Part shown: piece by piece, positions 46,466 through 54,975 of the stretch | How the letters are laid out: every line of letters starts with the position of its first letter | Position numbering within the stretch: position 1 is the stretch's first letter | Assembly (NCBI RefSeq): GCF_000513895.2 | Contig: NZ_CP165783.1 | Span: forward strand, 1,116,001 to 1,180,000 | From: Ensifer sp. WSM1721 | GTDB taxonomy: Bacteria > Pseudomonadota > Alphaproteobacteria > Rhizobiales > Rhizobiaceae | DNA length: 64,000 nucleotides | Direction: 5' to 3' | Translations under genes and position numbers: made by a program | The notes under the pieces: generated by a model | Database searches by the model: none | Seen by the model: only the letters and a program-made list of their open reading frames with translations | What the model was told of the DNA's origin: nothing

Positions 46466-46569
46466 CCAGCGCCGTGCCTCTTTTCAGACGCACAAAGGAC
46501 GCTGTAGCACTTCGAATCGTTGCATGTTTTTCTCCTTAGATCGGCTACGATTAAGGAAGCATGCGGTAG
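46466..46569 (+). repeat. RIME1-like palindromic repeat, copy B
   Basis: About 104 bases, same orientation as copy A: GTGCCTCTTTTCAGACGCAC palindrome, then a CCTTAGATCGGCTACGATTAAGG-type second palindrome (written here as CCTTA...TTAAGG), slightly decayed. It lies 2 bases upstream of the EAL gene start and fills most of the gap to 46602. Confidence 0.8.
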
Positions 46570-46601
46570 CGCGAGCTCGCGCTACCGGTCGTAATCGTCG
46601 C

Positions 46602-47270
46602 TTAGTTCACAATGTCCTCGTCGGACGTCGTTTGCAGGTAATCCCGGACCTGGTCGATCTTACCGACCGCGGGCCCTACACCGAGCGTTTCCTTGACATC
46701 CGCCAGCGTGTCGTCCGTCACTTCGTCCTCATTGGTAAAGCTCGCGATCGCATCGCGCAGTGCTTCGTCGCTTAACGCCGGATCGGTCGGAATGGCGTCG
46801 GGACCATTTTCCGCCTCGAAGGTCGCATAGGCGATCACGTAGGCGGAGATTGCCGCCATGCGCGGGTCGTTCGAATTTATGTAAGCGTGAAAGTTTCTGC
46901 CGAGCGAGCGCAGCTTTGCAGATTCTGCTGCCGCGCTTTTGGGCTTCGGCGTCGGCACAGCGGTTGCTGTCTTCACCTTCGCCGACTTGCCTGCCGCCTT
47001 GCCAGACTTTCTGCCCTGCGTGGCGTGACCGCCGTTAAAGCGCGACGCGCCTGCACGTGAACCGCCCGATTTTCCCGTTTCGGATCGCGCTTTGCTGTGG
47101 CCATTGCCGTGGCCCCCTCCGCCTCCACCGGAGCCACCTCCAGCGTTACCACCGCCGTTGCCGCCCTTCGCAAAAGCGACGTCCGAAAGGGCGGGCGCAA
47201 TGCTTGCAAGCGGTGCACCGGCGAGAGCCAATGCCAAGAGACCCCGACCGATAATCCTGGAAATAGGCAT
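46602..47270 (-). CDS. Secreted Gly-rich protein of unknown function
   Basis: 222 aa from ATG 47270 with AGGAGG upstream. Signal peptide GLLALALAGAPLASIAPALS with cleavage near AFA. A Gly-rich segment follows (GGNGGGNAGGGSGGGGGGHG), then a basic Lys/Arg/Thr region, then a helical C-terminal domain (LRSLGRNFHAYINSNDPRMA, then AYVIAYATFEAENGPDA). It resembles in architecture the Gly-rich exported protein at 54957. No catalytic motif. Confidence 0.7.
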   Translation of the reverse strand: MPISRIIGRGLLALALAGAPLASIAPALSDVAFAKGGNGGGNAGGGSGGGGGGHGNGHSKARSETGKSGGSRAGASRFNGGHATQGRKSGKAAGKSAKVKTATAVPTPKPKSAAAESAKLRSLGRNFHAYINSNDPRMAAISAYVIAYATFEAENGPDAIPTDPALSDEALRDAIASFTNEDEVTDDTLADVKETLGVGPAVGKIDQVRDYLQTTSDEDIVN

Positions 47271-47733
47271 GAACACCTCCTGTCGAATCTTCGCGGCCGC
47301 TCTCGCCGCGTCGGCCTGAATTTGCTGCTCTGGCCTACGTAGTGCAGCGATAGCGTGAGGCCGAGGCGGTTTCCACCGCCGTCGGACCAATGCGCCGGCC
47401 GATCGGACTTAGGTCTGACCGAGCCGCCATCGAAGGTCCGAAACCGCGTTGCGACGAAGGGCTCAGCAGAGCGAGTTGAAAATATGCGGCGTTCGGCTGT
47501 TAAGTCGGTGAAAATACGGAGATGTAGTTTCTCTCTCTCAACGACGGCGAGCGTCAGCAGATCACGGCCGAGCTGGAGCGGGCCGTCGCAGCACCAGCAC
47601 GAGGAGGCCGCGTTCGATGCGCTGATCAGCACAGAGCCGCCTCGGCTCGGTGGCCGCGCATCGGCAAACGCGCGTTCGATCAGATGCGTCGACGCAAGAG
47701 CATTGCCGATAAGCTGATGTACGAGTGAGGTGT
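47271..47733. other. 463-base gap; possible decayed gene
   Basis: No intact gene was found. From 47522 (ATG with GGAG upstream, then an immediate TAG) the plus strand reads protein-like pieces in two frames: FLSLNDGERQQITAELERAVA, then HEEAAFDALISTEPPRLGG one frame off, then RAFDQMRRRKSIADKLMYE back in the first frame to a stop at 47728. This looks like a small gene inactivated by a stop and two compensating frameshifts, but it could be chance. Confidence 0.3.
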
Positions 47734-48807
47734 TCAGTCGATCCTGTGCCCTGCGGCGGTAGGCGAGTACGGGTGAACGGCCGCATCGCCGGCATCACGA
47801 AATGAGACGAGTTTCTGACGTCTGTCATCCCAAAGGACGAGCCTGACGCATTGCAGGCTTTCCCAGAGAGTGATGCGGCCGATAGAAGCGAGCTGTGGGT
47901 GGTCGCGCAGAACTTCCGGCAATCTGTAATAGGGAATCCTGCTCGACAGGTGATGCACGTGATGAATGCCGATATTGCCGGTCAGCCATCGCAGCACGAG
48001 CGGCAGGTCATAGTGGGATGCACCATGGAGGGCTGCCCGGGGAAAGTGCCAATCGTCGCCGGCCGACCAGTGCGTTTCTTCAAACTGGTGCTGCACATAG
48101 AAGAGCCAGATGCCGGCGGCGCCGGACAAGAGCACGATCGGCAGGTGGATCAAGAGAAAAGGCACGAGTCCGATCGCCCAAGCCACCACGCCGGCGCACG
48201 TCATGATCGCAACGTTCGTGGCCATGGTGGAGACCCAGGGCAGTGCACCGCCGTTCATCATCCCGAACGGTAGGCGCTGTTTCAAGAGAAAGAGCCACGC
48301 CGGGCCGATGCCGAACATCACCAGCGGGTGCCGGTAAAGGCGGTAGCCGAAGCGCTTCATGGGAGAAAGAGAGCGGTATTCCGAGACCGTGAGCGTGGTA
48401 ATATCGCCGACACCCCGCTCGTCCAGATTGCCGGCCGAGGCGTGATGAGCGGCGTGCGCCCGGCGCCAGTAATCGTACGGTGTCAGGGTGAGCACGCCGA
48501 TGGCGCGGCCTGTCCAATCGTCGAGGCGGCGGCGAGCGAAGAAAGAGCCGTGGCCGCAATCATGCTGGATCATGAAAAGACGCAGGAGGAAGGCTGCGGC
48601 CGGAAGGATTGCCATCAGTCCGTACCAAAACCCGTTGGCGAGGGAGAAATAGGCGACCGCCCAGAAACCGGCGAAGGGGATGATGGTGACAAGAAGTTCC
48701 AAGGCGCTGCGCCCCATACGAGGCTGACGGTATTTCGCAAGGGTCTTCAGCCATGCTCCGGCATTATCCTCGGCAAGCGAAGCCGGCGGACAGACATGTA
48801 CATTCAT
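47734..48807 (-). CDS. Fatty acid desaturase (membrane, three His boxes)
   Basis: 357 aa from ATG 48807. His boxes: HDCGHGSFF, RAHAAHHASAGN and HHVHHLSSRIPYY, in the order and spacing of membrane acyl-lipid desaturases of the DesA type. Four to five hydrophobic segments. It introduces a double bond into phospholipid acyl chains. The cold-shock gene is nearby but is not in an operon with it. Confidence 0.9.
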   Translation of the reverse strand: MNVHVCPPASLAEDNAGAWLKTLAKYRQPRMGRSALELLVTIIPFAGFWAVAYFSLANGFWYGLMAILPAAAFLLRLFMIQHDCGHGSFFARRRLDDWTGRAIGVLTLTPYDYWRRAHAAHHASAGNLDERGVGDITTLTVSEYRSLSPMKRFGYRLYRHPLVMFGIGPAWLFLLKQRLPFGMMNGGALPWVSTMATNVAIMTCAGVVAWAIGLVPFLLIHLPIVLLSGAAGIWLFYVQHQFEETHWSAGDDWHFPRAALHGASHYDLPLVLRWLTGNIGIHHVHHLSSRIPYYRLPEVLRDHPQLASIGRITLWESLQCVRLVLWDDRRQKLVSFRDAGDAAVHPYSPTAAGHRID

Positions 48808-48894
48808 CAAAACTGGTCCGTATTTCCTCGCCTCGCAAAATATTTGCCAGGCCTGCGGCTGCGCCGGAAACTCAGGCGCAATGGTTGAAGGGTG

Positions 48895-49275
48895 TCAGGC
48901 TCGGCGAGCCTTGCGCGCCGCATAACGGCGATCGCGCTCGGCCTTGCGCGCAGCCTCGTCGGCCAAGGCGCGTGAAGCGCGATCGGCGATTTCAGCCTGC
49001 CGGGCTTCGGCTTCTGCCCTCTCCTCGGCTTCGGCTGCCGCCACTGCTGCTGCGGCTTCAGCAAGCAGGCGTTCGTTTTCAGCGGTCCTCAGTGCTTCGC
49101 GTTCGGCCCGACGGGCCTCGCGTGCAACCGCCACCGCTTGGCGGGCGGCAAGCCGCTCCTGCATTTCCGGATCAGCTGCCTTGGGAGCAGAGGCGAATTT
49201 TGCCAAAAGCTGACGCTTGGCCTCGGCCGCAGCAGTACGGCGCGCTGCAAAACCATTGTCGGTGGGATGTCTCAA
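48895..49275 (-). CDS. DUF6481-like Ala/Glu/Arg-rich helical protein
   Basis: 126 aa from TTG 49275 (AAGGAA upstream). MRHPTDNGFAARRTAAAEAK is followed by one long charged helix with heptad character (RLAARQAVAVAREARRAERE, then AAAAVAAAEAEERAEAEARQ). Likely a coiled coil. DUF6481 proteins are commonly encoded next to cold-shock genes in rhizobia, as here. Biochemical role unknown. Confidence 0.75.
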   Translation of the reverse strand: MRHPTDNGFAARRTAAAEAKRQLLAKFASAPKAADPEMQERLAARQAVAVAREARRAEREALRTAENERLLAEAAAAVAAAEAEERAEAEARQAEIADRASRALADEAARKAERDRRYAARKARRA

Positions 49276-49376
49276 TAGAAATTCCTTTGGTTCTCGTGGT
49301 TACGAGCTTTCTAGCGGTCCGCACTCTCGCACAGGAGGCGCGGATGTCGTGCCGGCAAAAAGAGCCTTAGAACAGA

Positions 49377-49404
49377 AAAAGGCCAGACATCTGCCTGACC
49401 TTTT
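49377..49404 (-). terminator. Rho-independent terminator of the cold-shock gene
   Basis: On the minus strand AAAAGGTCAG, an 8-base loop, CTGGCCTTTTTC: a 10-bp stem with one G-U pair and a T-run, about 55 bases after the cold-shock stop codon. Confidence 0.7.
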
Positions 49405-49458
49405 CGAACTTCTTGCCCGCCATGCCAGTACATCCGTGGTCATTAGCGGCTAAAAGCT

Positions 49459-49668
49459 TTAGACAGCCCGGAGCTGACCGGCGGACATTTTGCCCGACTT
49501 GTTGTCTCGTTCGAGCTCGAAGCCGACCTTCTGGCCCTCGACGATCGAATTCATCCCTGCGCGCTCCACGGCGGAAATGTGAACGAACACATCGGCACTG
49601 CCGTCGTCAGGCTGGATGAAGCCGAAACCTTTGGTGGAATTGAACCATTTAACTGTGCCAGTGGTCAT
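49459..49668 (-). CDS. Cold-shock protein, CspA family
   Basis: 69 aa from ATG 49668. The RNP1 and RNP2 motifs are KGFGFI and VFVHIS. The start is [14 protein letters not shown]. It binds single-stranded RNA/DNA and melts RNA structures. Upstream there are about 270 bases with no gene, AT-richer than the surroundings, consistent with a long structured leader as found on csp transcripts. A terminator follows. Confidence 0.95.
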   Translation of the reverse strand: MTTGTVKWFNSTKGFGFIQPDDGSADVFVHISAVERAGMNSIVEGQKVGFELERDNKSGKMSAGQLRAV

Positions 49669-49943
49669 GACGAACCCTTTCTTTAGCAACATTGATCACC
49701 GCTGAGCGACGCACAGCGGGTTTTTTCGACTTTTGAAAGAGGGAAGTTCGTCAAGGAGCGCCAGGCGCAGCAAAACAAATATCGGCAAACAAAGTATCGA
49801 TGTTTTCTCAGTACAGCACTTTGACGGTATCGTCAACTTTTCGTTTCGGAATTTTCTTCATTGCTACCCCTGGTAGTTATTGGCTAATGAAGTCGCCCCA
49901 CCACCACTGAGGACACGCGGATCTGGGTCCGAAAACCGCTCAG

Positions 49944-50189
49944 CTAGCGTCCCCGCCGCGGCAGAGGATATGCGTCGGCTTCGTAAAGCTTCTGCATCTG
50001 CTGGCCATTGTAGCGGGCTTCTTCGACCTCCAGGACGGAGTCACGAAGCATCGACGCCGGCATGTCCTCGATCGCAAAGCGAAGAGCCTCGGCGACCGAG
50101 TCAAACCGCTTATATCGAAGCCGGCTCGTTCGTCTCACGGTCTTGCATGGATATAGCCCTGCCCCGGCGCTGTAATCAAACGTCGTCAT
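49944..50189 (-). CDS. Small hypothetical protein (81 aa)
   Basis: ATG 50189 (MTTFDYSAGAGLYPC) with AAGGAG upstream. Conserved-looking body: RYKRFDSVAEALRFAIEDMPASMLRDSVLEVEE, then a helical region NGQQMQKLYEADAYP. No family was recognised. It overlaps the upstream 71-aa gene by 14 bases, so the two are translated together. Confidence 0.65.
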   Translation of the reverse strand: MTTFDYSAGAGLYPCKTVRRTSRLRYKRFDSVAEALRFAIEDMPASMLRDSVLEVEEARYNGQQMQKLYEADAYPLPRRGR

Positions 50190-50391
50190 GGCTGCGCTCC
50201 TTGGGGGCAAAGAGTGTGTCGCGCGAAAGCGTCCTGCGTTTCTCGAGACGCTGCTGCCGTTCAACCGGTCCGCGCTCTCGCATTCGGAGAATCTGTCTCG
50301 CGCGTATCTTCTGCAGCTTGGCAGCATTTGAGCCTTCGGGCGCTGCGGGCCGGAACAGGCTTTCCGCCGTGTGGCGGGCTATATTCATCAT
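50176..50391 (-). CDS. Small basic hypothetical protein (71 aa)
   Basis: 71 aa, very basic: KLQKIRARQILRMRERGPVE, then RQQRLEKRRTLSR. ATG 50391 (a second Met follows) with AGGAC upstream. No Cys or membrane segment; a nucleic-acid-binding role is possible from charge alone. Forms an overlapping pair with 49944-50189. Confidence 0.55.
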   Translation of the reverse strand: MMNIARHTAESLFRPAAPEGSNAAKLQKIRARQILRMRERGPVERQQRLEKRRTLSRDTLFAPKERSHDDV

Positions 50392-50621
50392 AAAGGGTGT
50401 CCTAAAACGTGGATGCGCAACGCGACAGCGCTCAGCGCAATTCTCTCCTGCCGGAGGCGGAGTTCGGAGCGTTTACAAATCGGGATCGCCAAGCAGGCGG
50501 ACGTGCCGGTGAGATCAGATAGCCGAAGGCTGAAAACGTGGTCTTCATATGGTGACGCGTACCGCACCGTTCAAGGCAGTCAGACGGAACGCCAGTCGCC
50601 TCTGCTCCCGTTTGTGCCAGA

Positions 50622-50756
50622 TCACTTCTTGCCGAGGCCGAGACCGCTGTTCGTAAACTTGGCCCGAGTGCCCTGCACGGGGCCGACCGGTGCCACCGCC
50701 TTGTCTTTCTTTGGCTTTCGAGCTTCGCGATTGCTTTTGGCTTGGCCTTTGGCCAT
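50622..50756 (-). CDS. Tiny Lys/Arg-rich protein (44 aa)
   Basis: MAKGQAKSNREARKPKKDKA at the N-terminus and KFTNSGLGLGKK at the C-terminus. GGAGAA lies upstream of ATG 50756. Small conserved peptides with this MAKGQ...RKPKKDK pattern occur across rhizobia; function unknown, perhaps RNA-binding. A larger antisense-like frame covers the same bases but lacks protein-like composition. Confidence 0.7.
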   Translation of the reverse strand: MAKGQAKSNREARKPKKDKAVAPVGPVQGTRAKFTNSGLGLGKK

Positions 50757-50833
50757 CTCTGATTCTCCTGGATTTTTCGGTCGATTGTCGTTGTAGCGCT
50801 CAACGCTACGGCATGGCCGTACGCTTGCGCCAC

Positions 50834-51031
50834 TCAGCAGGGGCGAAATGTTCCGCCACGCAGGCGGGAAAGCCTGGCATCCGGTGCTGCCAAATTGAAG
50901 CGCTTGATGCGCGGTGCGGCCGCTGGCTCGCCTTTGCTGATTTGTTGAAGCCGTATGTTTTCGCCGTATCCAAATCCGCTGACGCTGACGAGATTACGAG
51001 CCATGGTATGAAGGTGAAGCTCGGAAGACAT
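50834..51031 (-). CDS. Small hypothetical protein (65 aa) with strong ribosome site
   Basis: ATG 51031 preceded by CGAAAGGAGGACTGC. The product begins MSSELHLHTMARNLVSVSG and has a basic C-terminus (RIKRFNLAAPDARLSRLRGG). No domain was recognised. Its leader and first codons match those of the plus-strand gene at 51482. Confidence 0.5.
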   Translation of the reverse strand: MSSELHLHTMARNLVSVSGFGYGENIRLQQISKGEPAAAPRIKRFNLAAPDARLSRLRGGTFRPC

Positions 51032-51481
51032 GCAGTCCTCCTTTCGTTGGGGCCAGGGCAACACAAGGCCCCGAATCAGCGGCGCCCTGGAAATGGCGCT
51101 GAAGTCGAGAGCATGCGCCCTTTAAAGGTCATGCGCAATGACCCTTGTTCACTCCCGCTGATTGCAGACCCCACAAACTGGAGATTTGGCACAGCCGGCG
51201 CCAGAGACACCGTCCAGCGCGGAAGCCCGACTTGCCGTATCCGGTATCCCGATCTGAGCGACGTGATGGCCACTACCGAAGGTGTGGCAAGGGCGATCCA
51301 AAACGCGCTGCCGGCTGGTTGCAAACGGCAATGGCTTCTATTGTCTAGCTGGATGTAAATGAAACCTACGGGCGGTTGCTATACTTGTAACAAAAGCGCA
51401 GTATCCAACCTTCAGTAGCAAATTCCCGGGCGCTACTGCTTGAGGGCTAGTCGCCCTAGCCCCCAGCGAAAGGAGGACGCT
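51032..51481. other. 450-base divergent gap
   Basis: No gene could be supported. It ends with a hairpin, GGGCTAG-TCGCC-CTAGCCC (51444-51462), directly before the ribosome site of the 51482 gene, which could affect its translation. Confidence 0.4.
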
Positions 51482-51778
51482 ATGTCTTCCGCCTTACTCG
51501 ACATATCGCCCGCCAATATAAAAATGATCCAGTCTGTCTTGGACGCAGCCGGATACGACTCTAGCGGACTTGCCGAAGATCCGCGATTTTTCAACCCCGC
51601 CGCATTACTCGTGATCAAGCTGTTCCTTGCGGGCGAGGAGTCCCGATCGGGCCTAGCGGCAAAGCTCGAGTATCAACTGGGCAAGTTCGGTGACAACAGA
51701 CGCCCGTGCCCGTCATCGCTGGCGCGCTACGCGATCCAAGGTCTTCCACTCGAGCTGCAATCGCAGCGCCTCGCATAG
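51482..51778 (+). CDS. Hypothetical helical protein (98 aa)
   Basis: ATG 51482 with GAAAGGAGGAC upstream. The product has an N-terminal helical segment SPANIKMIQSVLDAAGYDS, then RFFNPAALLVIKLFLAGEES, then LAAKLEYQLGKFG. The pattern is seen in small rhizobial proteins of unknown function. No catalytic motif. The leader is nearly identical to that of the gene at 50834. Confidence 0.6.
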   Translation: MSSALLDISPANIKMIQSVLDAAGYDSSGLAEDPRFFNPAALLVIKLFLAGEESRSGLAAKLEYQLGKFGDNRRPCPSSLARYAIQGLPLELQSQRLA

Positions 51779-51929
51779 GTAACCGGTGCCTGCAACGTGC
51801 CCAGAAAGCAGCGATCCTTCGCGTCCCCATCGGACGATTATCTCCAGAACACGTGGCTCCACGTCGAGATAACGGCCGCCACTCGGAAACGAAATGCGCC
51901 AACCATACTGCCCGGGATCGCCTCCGGCG

Positions 51930-52666
51930 ATGACCATGCTTCTATGTGCGACACTGTTGTTCAGCCAGAGCGCATTTAGCCAAACGACACCCCCCGTGCC
52001 TGCCAATGCCGAAGCAAACCGCTACGGATCGGCTGGGAGTGCAATCGTGGATTCCGAAGGCAGGGCGATTCCTGCCTTGCGGTGACGCCTCCCGACAACG
52101 CGTTCCTGACGAACGAGTCCTTTGGCAAGGGCTGGGATTGCCACTACGGATTCGTTGATAAGGGCAACCAATGCCTCAGCGTTCAGGTGCCTGCCAATGC
52201 ATACCTTGATCCATTCTTTGGCGATCGCTGGCAGTGCATGCGCGGATACCGTCAAACCGACACGGGATGCGACCTTATCAAGGTGCCGGACAACGCGTTT
52301 CTGACGGATTCGACGTATGATAGGGGATGGGAATGCGAACGAGGTTACCAGATCGTCGAACGCGAATGCGTTGCGTTAATCGTTCCCGACCATGCTTATC
52401 TGACGACCGGCGGGAACGAATGGATATGCGATCGTGGTTTTGAAAAGAAGGGCCAAGCCTGTGTTGCCGTAGTGGTCCCGAAAAACGCAACCTTTGTAGA
52501 TACGTCCTACGGTCAGAAATGGAAGTGTGATCGTGGCTTTGAGGCGAAGGGAACCACATGTTCACAAATCAAGCTTCCCGAGAACGCTCATTTCGATTCT
52601 TCTGGCAACGCCTGGGAGTGCAACCGGCCGTATCAGCTCCGTAGCGGTATCTGCAGCATGGATTAA
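51930..52666 (+). pseudogene. Secreted Cys-repeat protein interrupted by a one-base frameshift
   Basis: A signal peptide starts at ATG 51930 (MTMLLCATLLFSQSAFSQ) and reads on to VPANAEANRYGS. Then, at about 52032, the frame must shift to continue as GWECNRGFRRQGDSCLAV and on through 52082-52666 to the stop. Restoring one G (tcggctgg to tcgggctgg) rebuilds one protein. It would have a signal peptide and seven repeats of about 32 residues, each with W-x-C-x-RG and a second Cys and ending VP-x-NA. As it stands, only a 194-aa GTG-initiated frame remains. A sequencing error is possible. Confidence 0.75.
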
Positions 52667-52870
52667 CGATCTCCCGGCCATATAGTTGCAGGCTCTCCGC
52701 TAAGGGTGCCAATTGCAGCGCGAACGGCTACTGTGAGGGCCCCATTCGTATAGCCTCGTAGAGACCAACGAGCTACAGGAGGCATCGTGTCGGATCCTGA
52801 AAAATGCGTCGGGCGCTGCCGTTGACCGGACCAGCGGAGATGCTAATTTGCCGTTTGAAAGTAGATACAA

Positions 52871-54310
52871 GTGCCGCCGACGAGTAAGCGGGCCATCCTG
52901 AGATTTCTCGTGCGCGCCGAAGACCTTATCAAACGCTGGAATGCGCAGCCGCTGGCGAAACAGTTCCTGCTCATCGGCGGACTGGTGGCGGCGACGGCAA
53001 TGGCGGTTGTCGGCGCTTTCGTGACCAGCCTGATAGAAGATGCGGTCACGCGAAATTCCGCGGCAACCACGGCGCTTTACGTCGACAGCGTGATAGCGCC
53101 GCTCCTGCCTGACATGCAAAAGACCCAGGTGCTCGACGACACGGTTGCGCGGGCGCTCGACGAAACGCTCGGGCAAGGCGCGCTCGGAAACCGACTTTCG
53201 TCATTTCGTCTCTGGCGTGCCGACGGCACCGTTCTCTATTCAAGCGAAAAGAACATGGTTGGACGGCAGTTCGCGCTTGGGCCCGAACTGACGACGGCGT
53301 TTGCCGGCCAGATGGTCGCGCAGTTCATACCGTTCGGCGAGGCCGATGGCGCGACGAAGCGACAGGCAGGCGATCCTCTGCTCAAGATCTACAATCCCGT
53401 CTTGCAGCCTTGGTCCGGAGAGGTGGTCGCGGTTTCGGAATTCCACGAAATCGCCAACGAGTTCCACAATAGTCTGAACCGGGCGCGGCTTCACACTTGG
53501 CTGGCGGTCGCGGGCTTCACGCTCGCCTTCTTTATAGCGCTTTCCGCGATCGTCATGCGCGGCAGCCGAACCATCGAGAAGCAGCGCCATGCACTCAGCG
53601 AGCGCATCAACGAACTTTCGGCACTGCTTGCGCAAAACGAGACCCTGCGCGGGCGCCTGCAGCAGGCATCGCAGCGCGCGACCGCACTCAACGAGACCAT
53701 ATTGCGGCGCATCGGCGCCGACCTGCATGACGGTCCCGCCCAACTGGTGGCCTTTGCCTCACTGAGGATGGACAGCAATGCGCTCATCAGTCCCTCGACG
53801 CCGCAGGAAGCGCGCGAGCGCGCGGTCGCCGCGATCAAGGCCAGCCTCGACGAGGCAATGCATGAGATCAGGACGATATGCAACGGCCTGGTGTTGCCGC
53901 AGATAGAGTCTGCGAGCCTGCGGGAAATACTGGAGCGCTGCGTCCGCGCGCATGAACAACGCACCGGATCGGCTGTGGATTTGTCGATGACAGATCCCCC
54001 CCGCCACCTTTCTCCTTCCGCAAAGATATGCATATACCGCTTCGTGCAAGAAGCACTTAACAATGCATATCGCCACGGCGGCGGCGTCGGCCAACGCGTG
54101 AGGCAAAGCATGGACGGCGACAAGGTCAGCATCGAAGTTGCAGATGGCGGGCCGGGCTTCGATCCCGACGACGTGCAGCCCACGAGCCTCGGCCTTGCAG
54201 GGCTCAAAGGGCGGGTCGAGAGCCTCGGCGGGACATTCGAGATCAACGGCGACGCCCCGGGCACGATCGTTCGGATGTCGCTCGGCATTGAGGAGATCGG
54301 CCAGACATGA
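52871..54310 (+). CDS. Sensor histidine kinase, NarX/DegS-type (HisKA_3)
   Basis: 479 aa from GTG 52871. TM1 at about 30-52 (FLLIGGLVAATAMAVVGAFV), a periplasmic sensor of about 160 residues, TM2 at about 215-235. A coiled coil leads to the HisKA_3 box LRRIGADLHDGPAQLVAF with the phosphorylatable His. The ATPase domain has QEALNNAYRHG (N box) and VADGGPGFDPDD (G box), then GLAGLKGRVE. The regulator gene follows with a 4-base overlap. Signal unknown. Confidence 0.9.
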   Translation: MPPTSKRAILRFLVRAEDLIKRWNAQPLAKQFLLIGGLVAATAMAVVGAFVTSLIEDAVTRNSAATTALYVDSVIAPLLPDMQKTQVLDDTVARALDETLGQGALGNRLSSFRLWRADGTVLYSSEKNMVGRQFALGPELTTAFAGQMVAQFIPFGEADGATKRQAGDPLLKIYNPVLQPWSGEVVAVSEFHEIANEFHNSLNRARLHTWLAVAGFTLAFFIALSAIVMRGSRTIEKQRHALSERINELSALLAQNETLRGRLQQASQRATALNETILRRIGADLHDGPAQLVAFASLRMDSNALISPSTPQEARERAVAAIKASLDEAMHEIRTICNGLVLPQIESASLREILERCVRAHEQRTGSAVDLSMTDPPRHLSPSAKICIYRFVQEALNNAYRHGGGVGQRVRQSMDGDKVSIEVADGGPGFDPDDVQPTSLGLAGLKGRVESLGGTFEINGDAPGTIVRMSLGIEEIGQT

Positions 54311-54975
54311 CCACGGGAATTCGAGTCGCTGTGATCGACGACCACCCCCTTTTCAGGGAGGGGGTGACCAGAAGCCTGTCGGAGATCGACGGGTTCGAGA
54401 TCGTCGCGGAAGGAAGTTCGCGCGACGATGCGATCCGGATCGCTGAGGAGCTGCGGCCGGACGTGATGCTGCTCGACATCTCCATGCCGGGCGGCGGTCT
54501 GAATGCCATTCCATTGATCCTGCACGTCGCCGCGTCGCAGAAGATCGTGATCCTTACCGTTTCCGAGGCGAATGAAGACGTGGCGGCAGCACTCAGGGAC
54601 GGCGCGAAAGGGTATATTCTTAAGGGGATCGGCGCGCGAGCGCTGGCAGAGGTCATCCGCACCGTCGCTTCCGGGGAAAGCTACGTCGCTCCGACCCTTT
54701 CGGCCAAGCTGCTGACGGGGCGTCTCTTCGACCCCGGACCAGCCAAATCCGATCTGCTCTCGGCGTTGACCGCGCGCGAACAGGAGGTTTTGCACCTCGT
54801 CGCCTCGGGAATGAGCAACAAACAGATCGCCCGAAAGCTCGACCTTCATGAGAAAACCGTCAAGCATCACATGACGCAGATCATGGCGAAGCTCAATGTC
54901 GCCAACCGGACCGAAGCGGCCATGGTGCTGCGCGACGCGCTGGAACTGGCGCCCCCTCAGTCGATGAAGGACTGA
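54307..54975 (+). CDS. NarL/FixJ-type response regulator
   Basis: 222 aa. Receiver domain: VAVIDDHPLFREGV, phospho-acceptor Asp in VMLLDISMP, then ILTVSEA and the Lys of KGYILKG. The C-terminal LuxR-type HTH spans about 150-210 (LTAREQEVLHLVASGMSNKQ, then KTVKHHMTQIMAKLNVANRT). Overlaps the kinase stop as ATGA, so the two form a cognate pair. Its 3' end overlaps the convergent Gly-rich gene by 19 bases. Target genes unknown. Confidence 0.93.
   Translation: MTTGIRVAVIDDHPLFREGVTRSLSEIDGFEIVAEGSSRDDAIRIAEELRPDVMLLDISMPGGGLNAIPLILHVAASQKIVILTVSEANEDVAAALRDGAKGYILKGIGARALAEVIRTVASGESYVAPTLSAKLLTGRLFDPGPAKSDLLSALTAREQEVLHLVASGMSNKQIARKLDLHEKTVKHHMTQIMAKLNVANRTEAAMVLRDALELAPPQSMKD

Noticed and set aside
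50432..50833. 133-codon minus-strand frame around the 44-aa peptide
   Set aside because: Codon composition is not protein-like and it lacks a ribosome site, while the 44-aa frame in the same bases has both.
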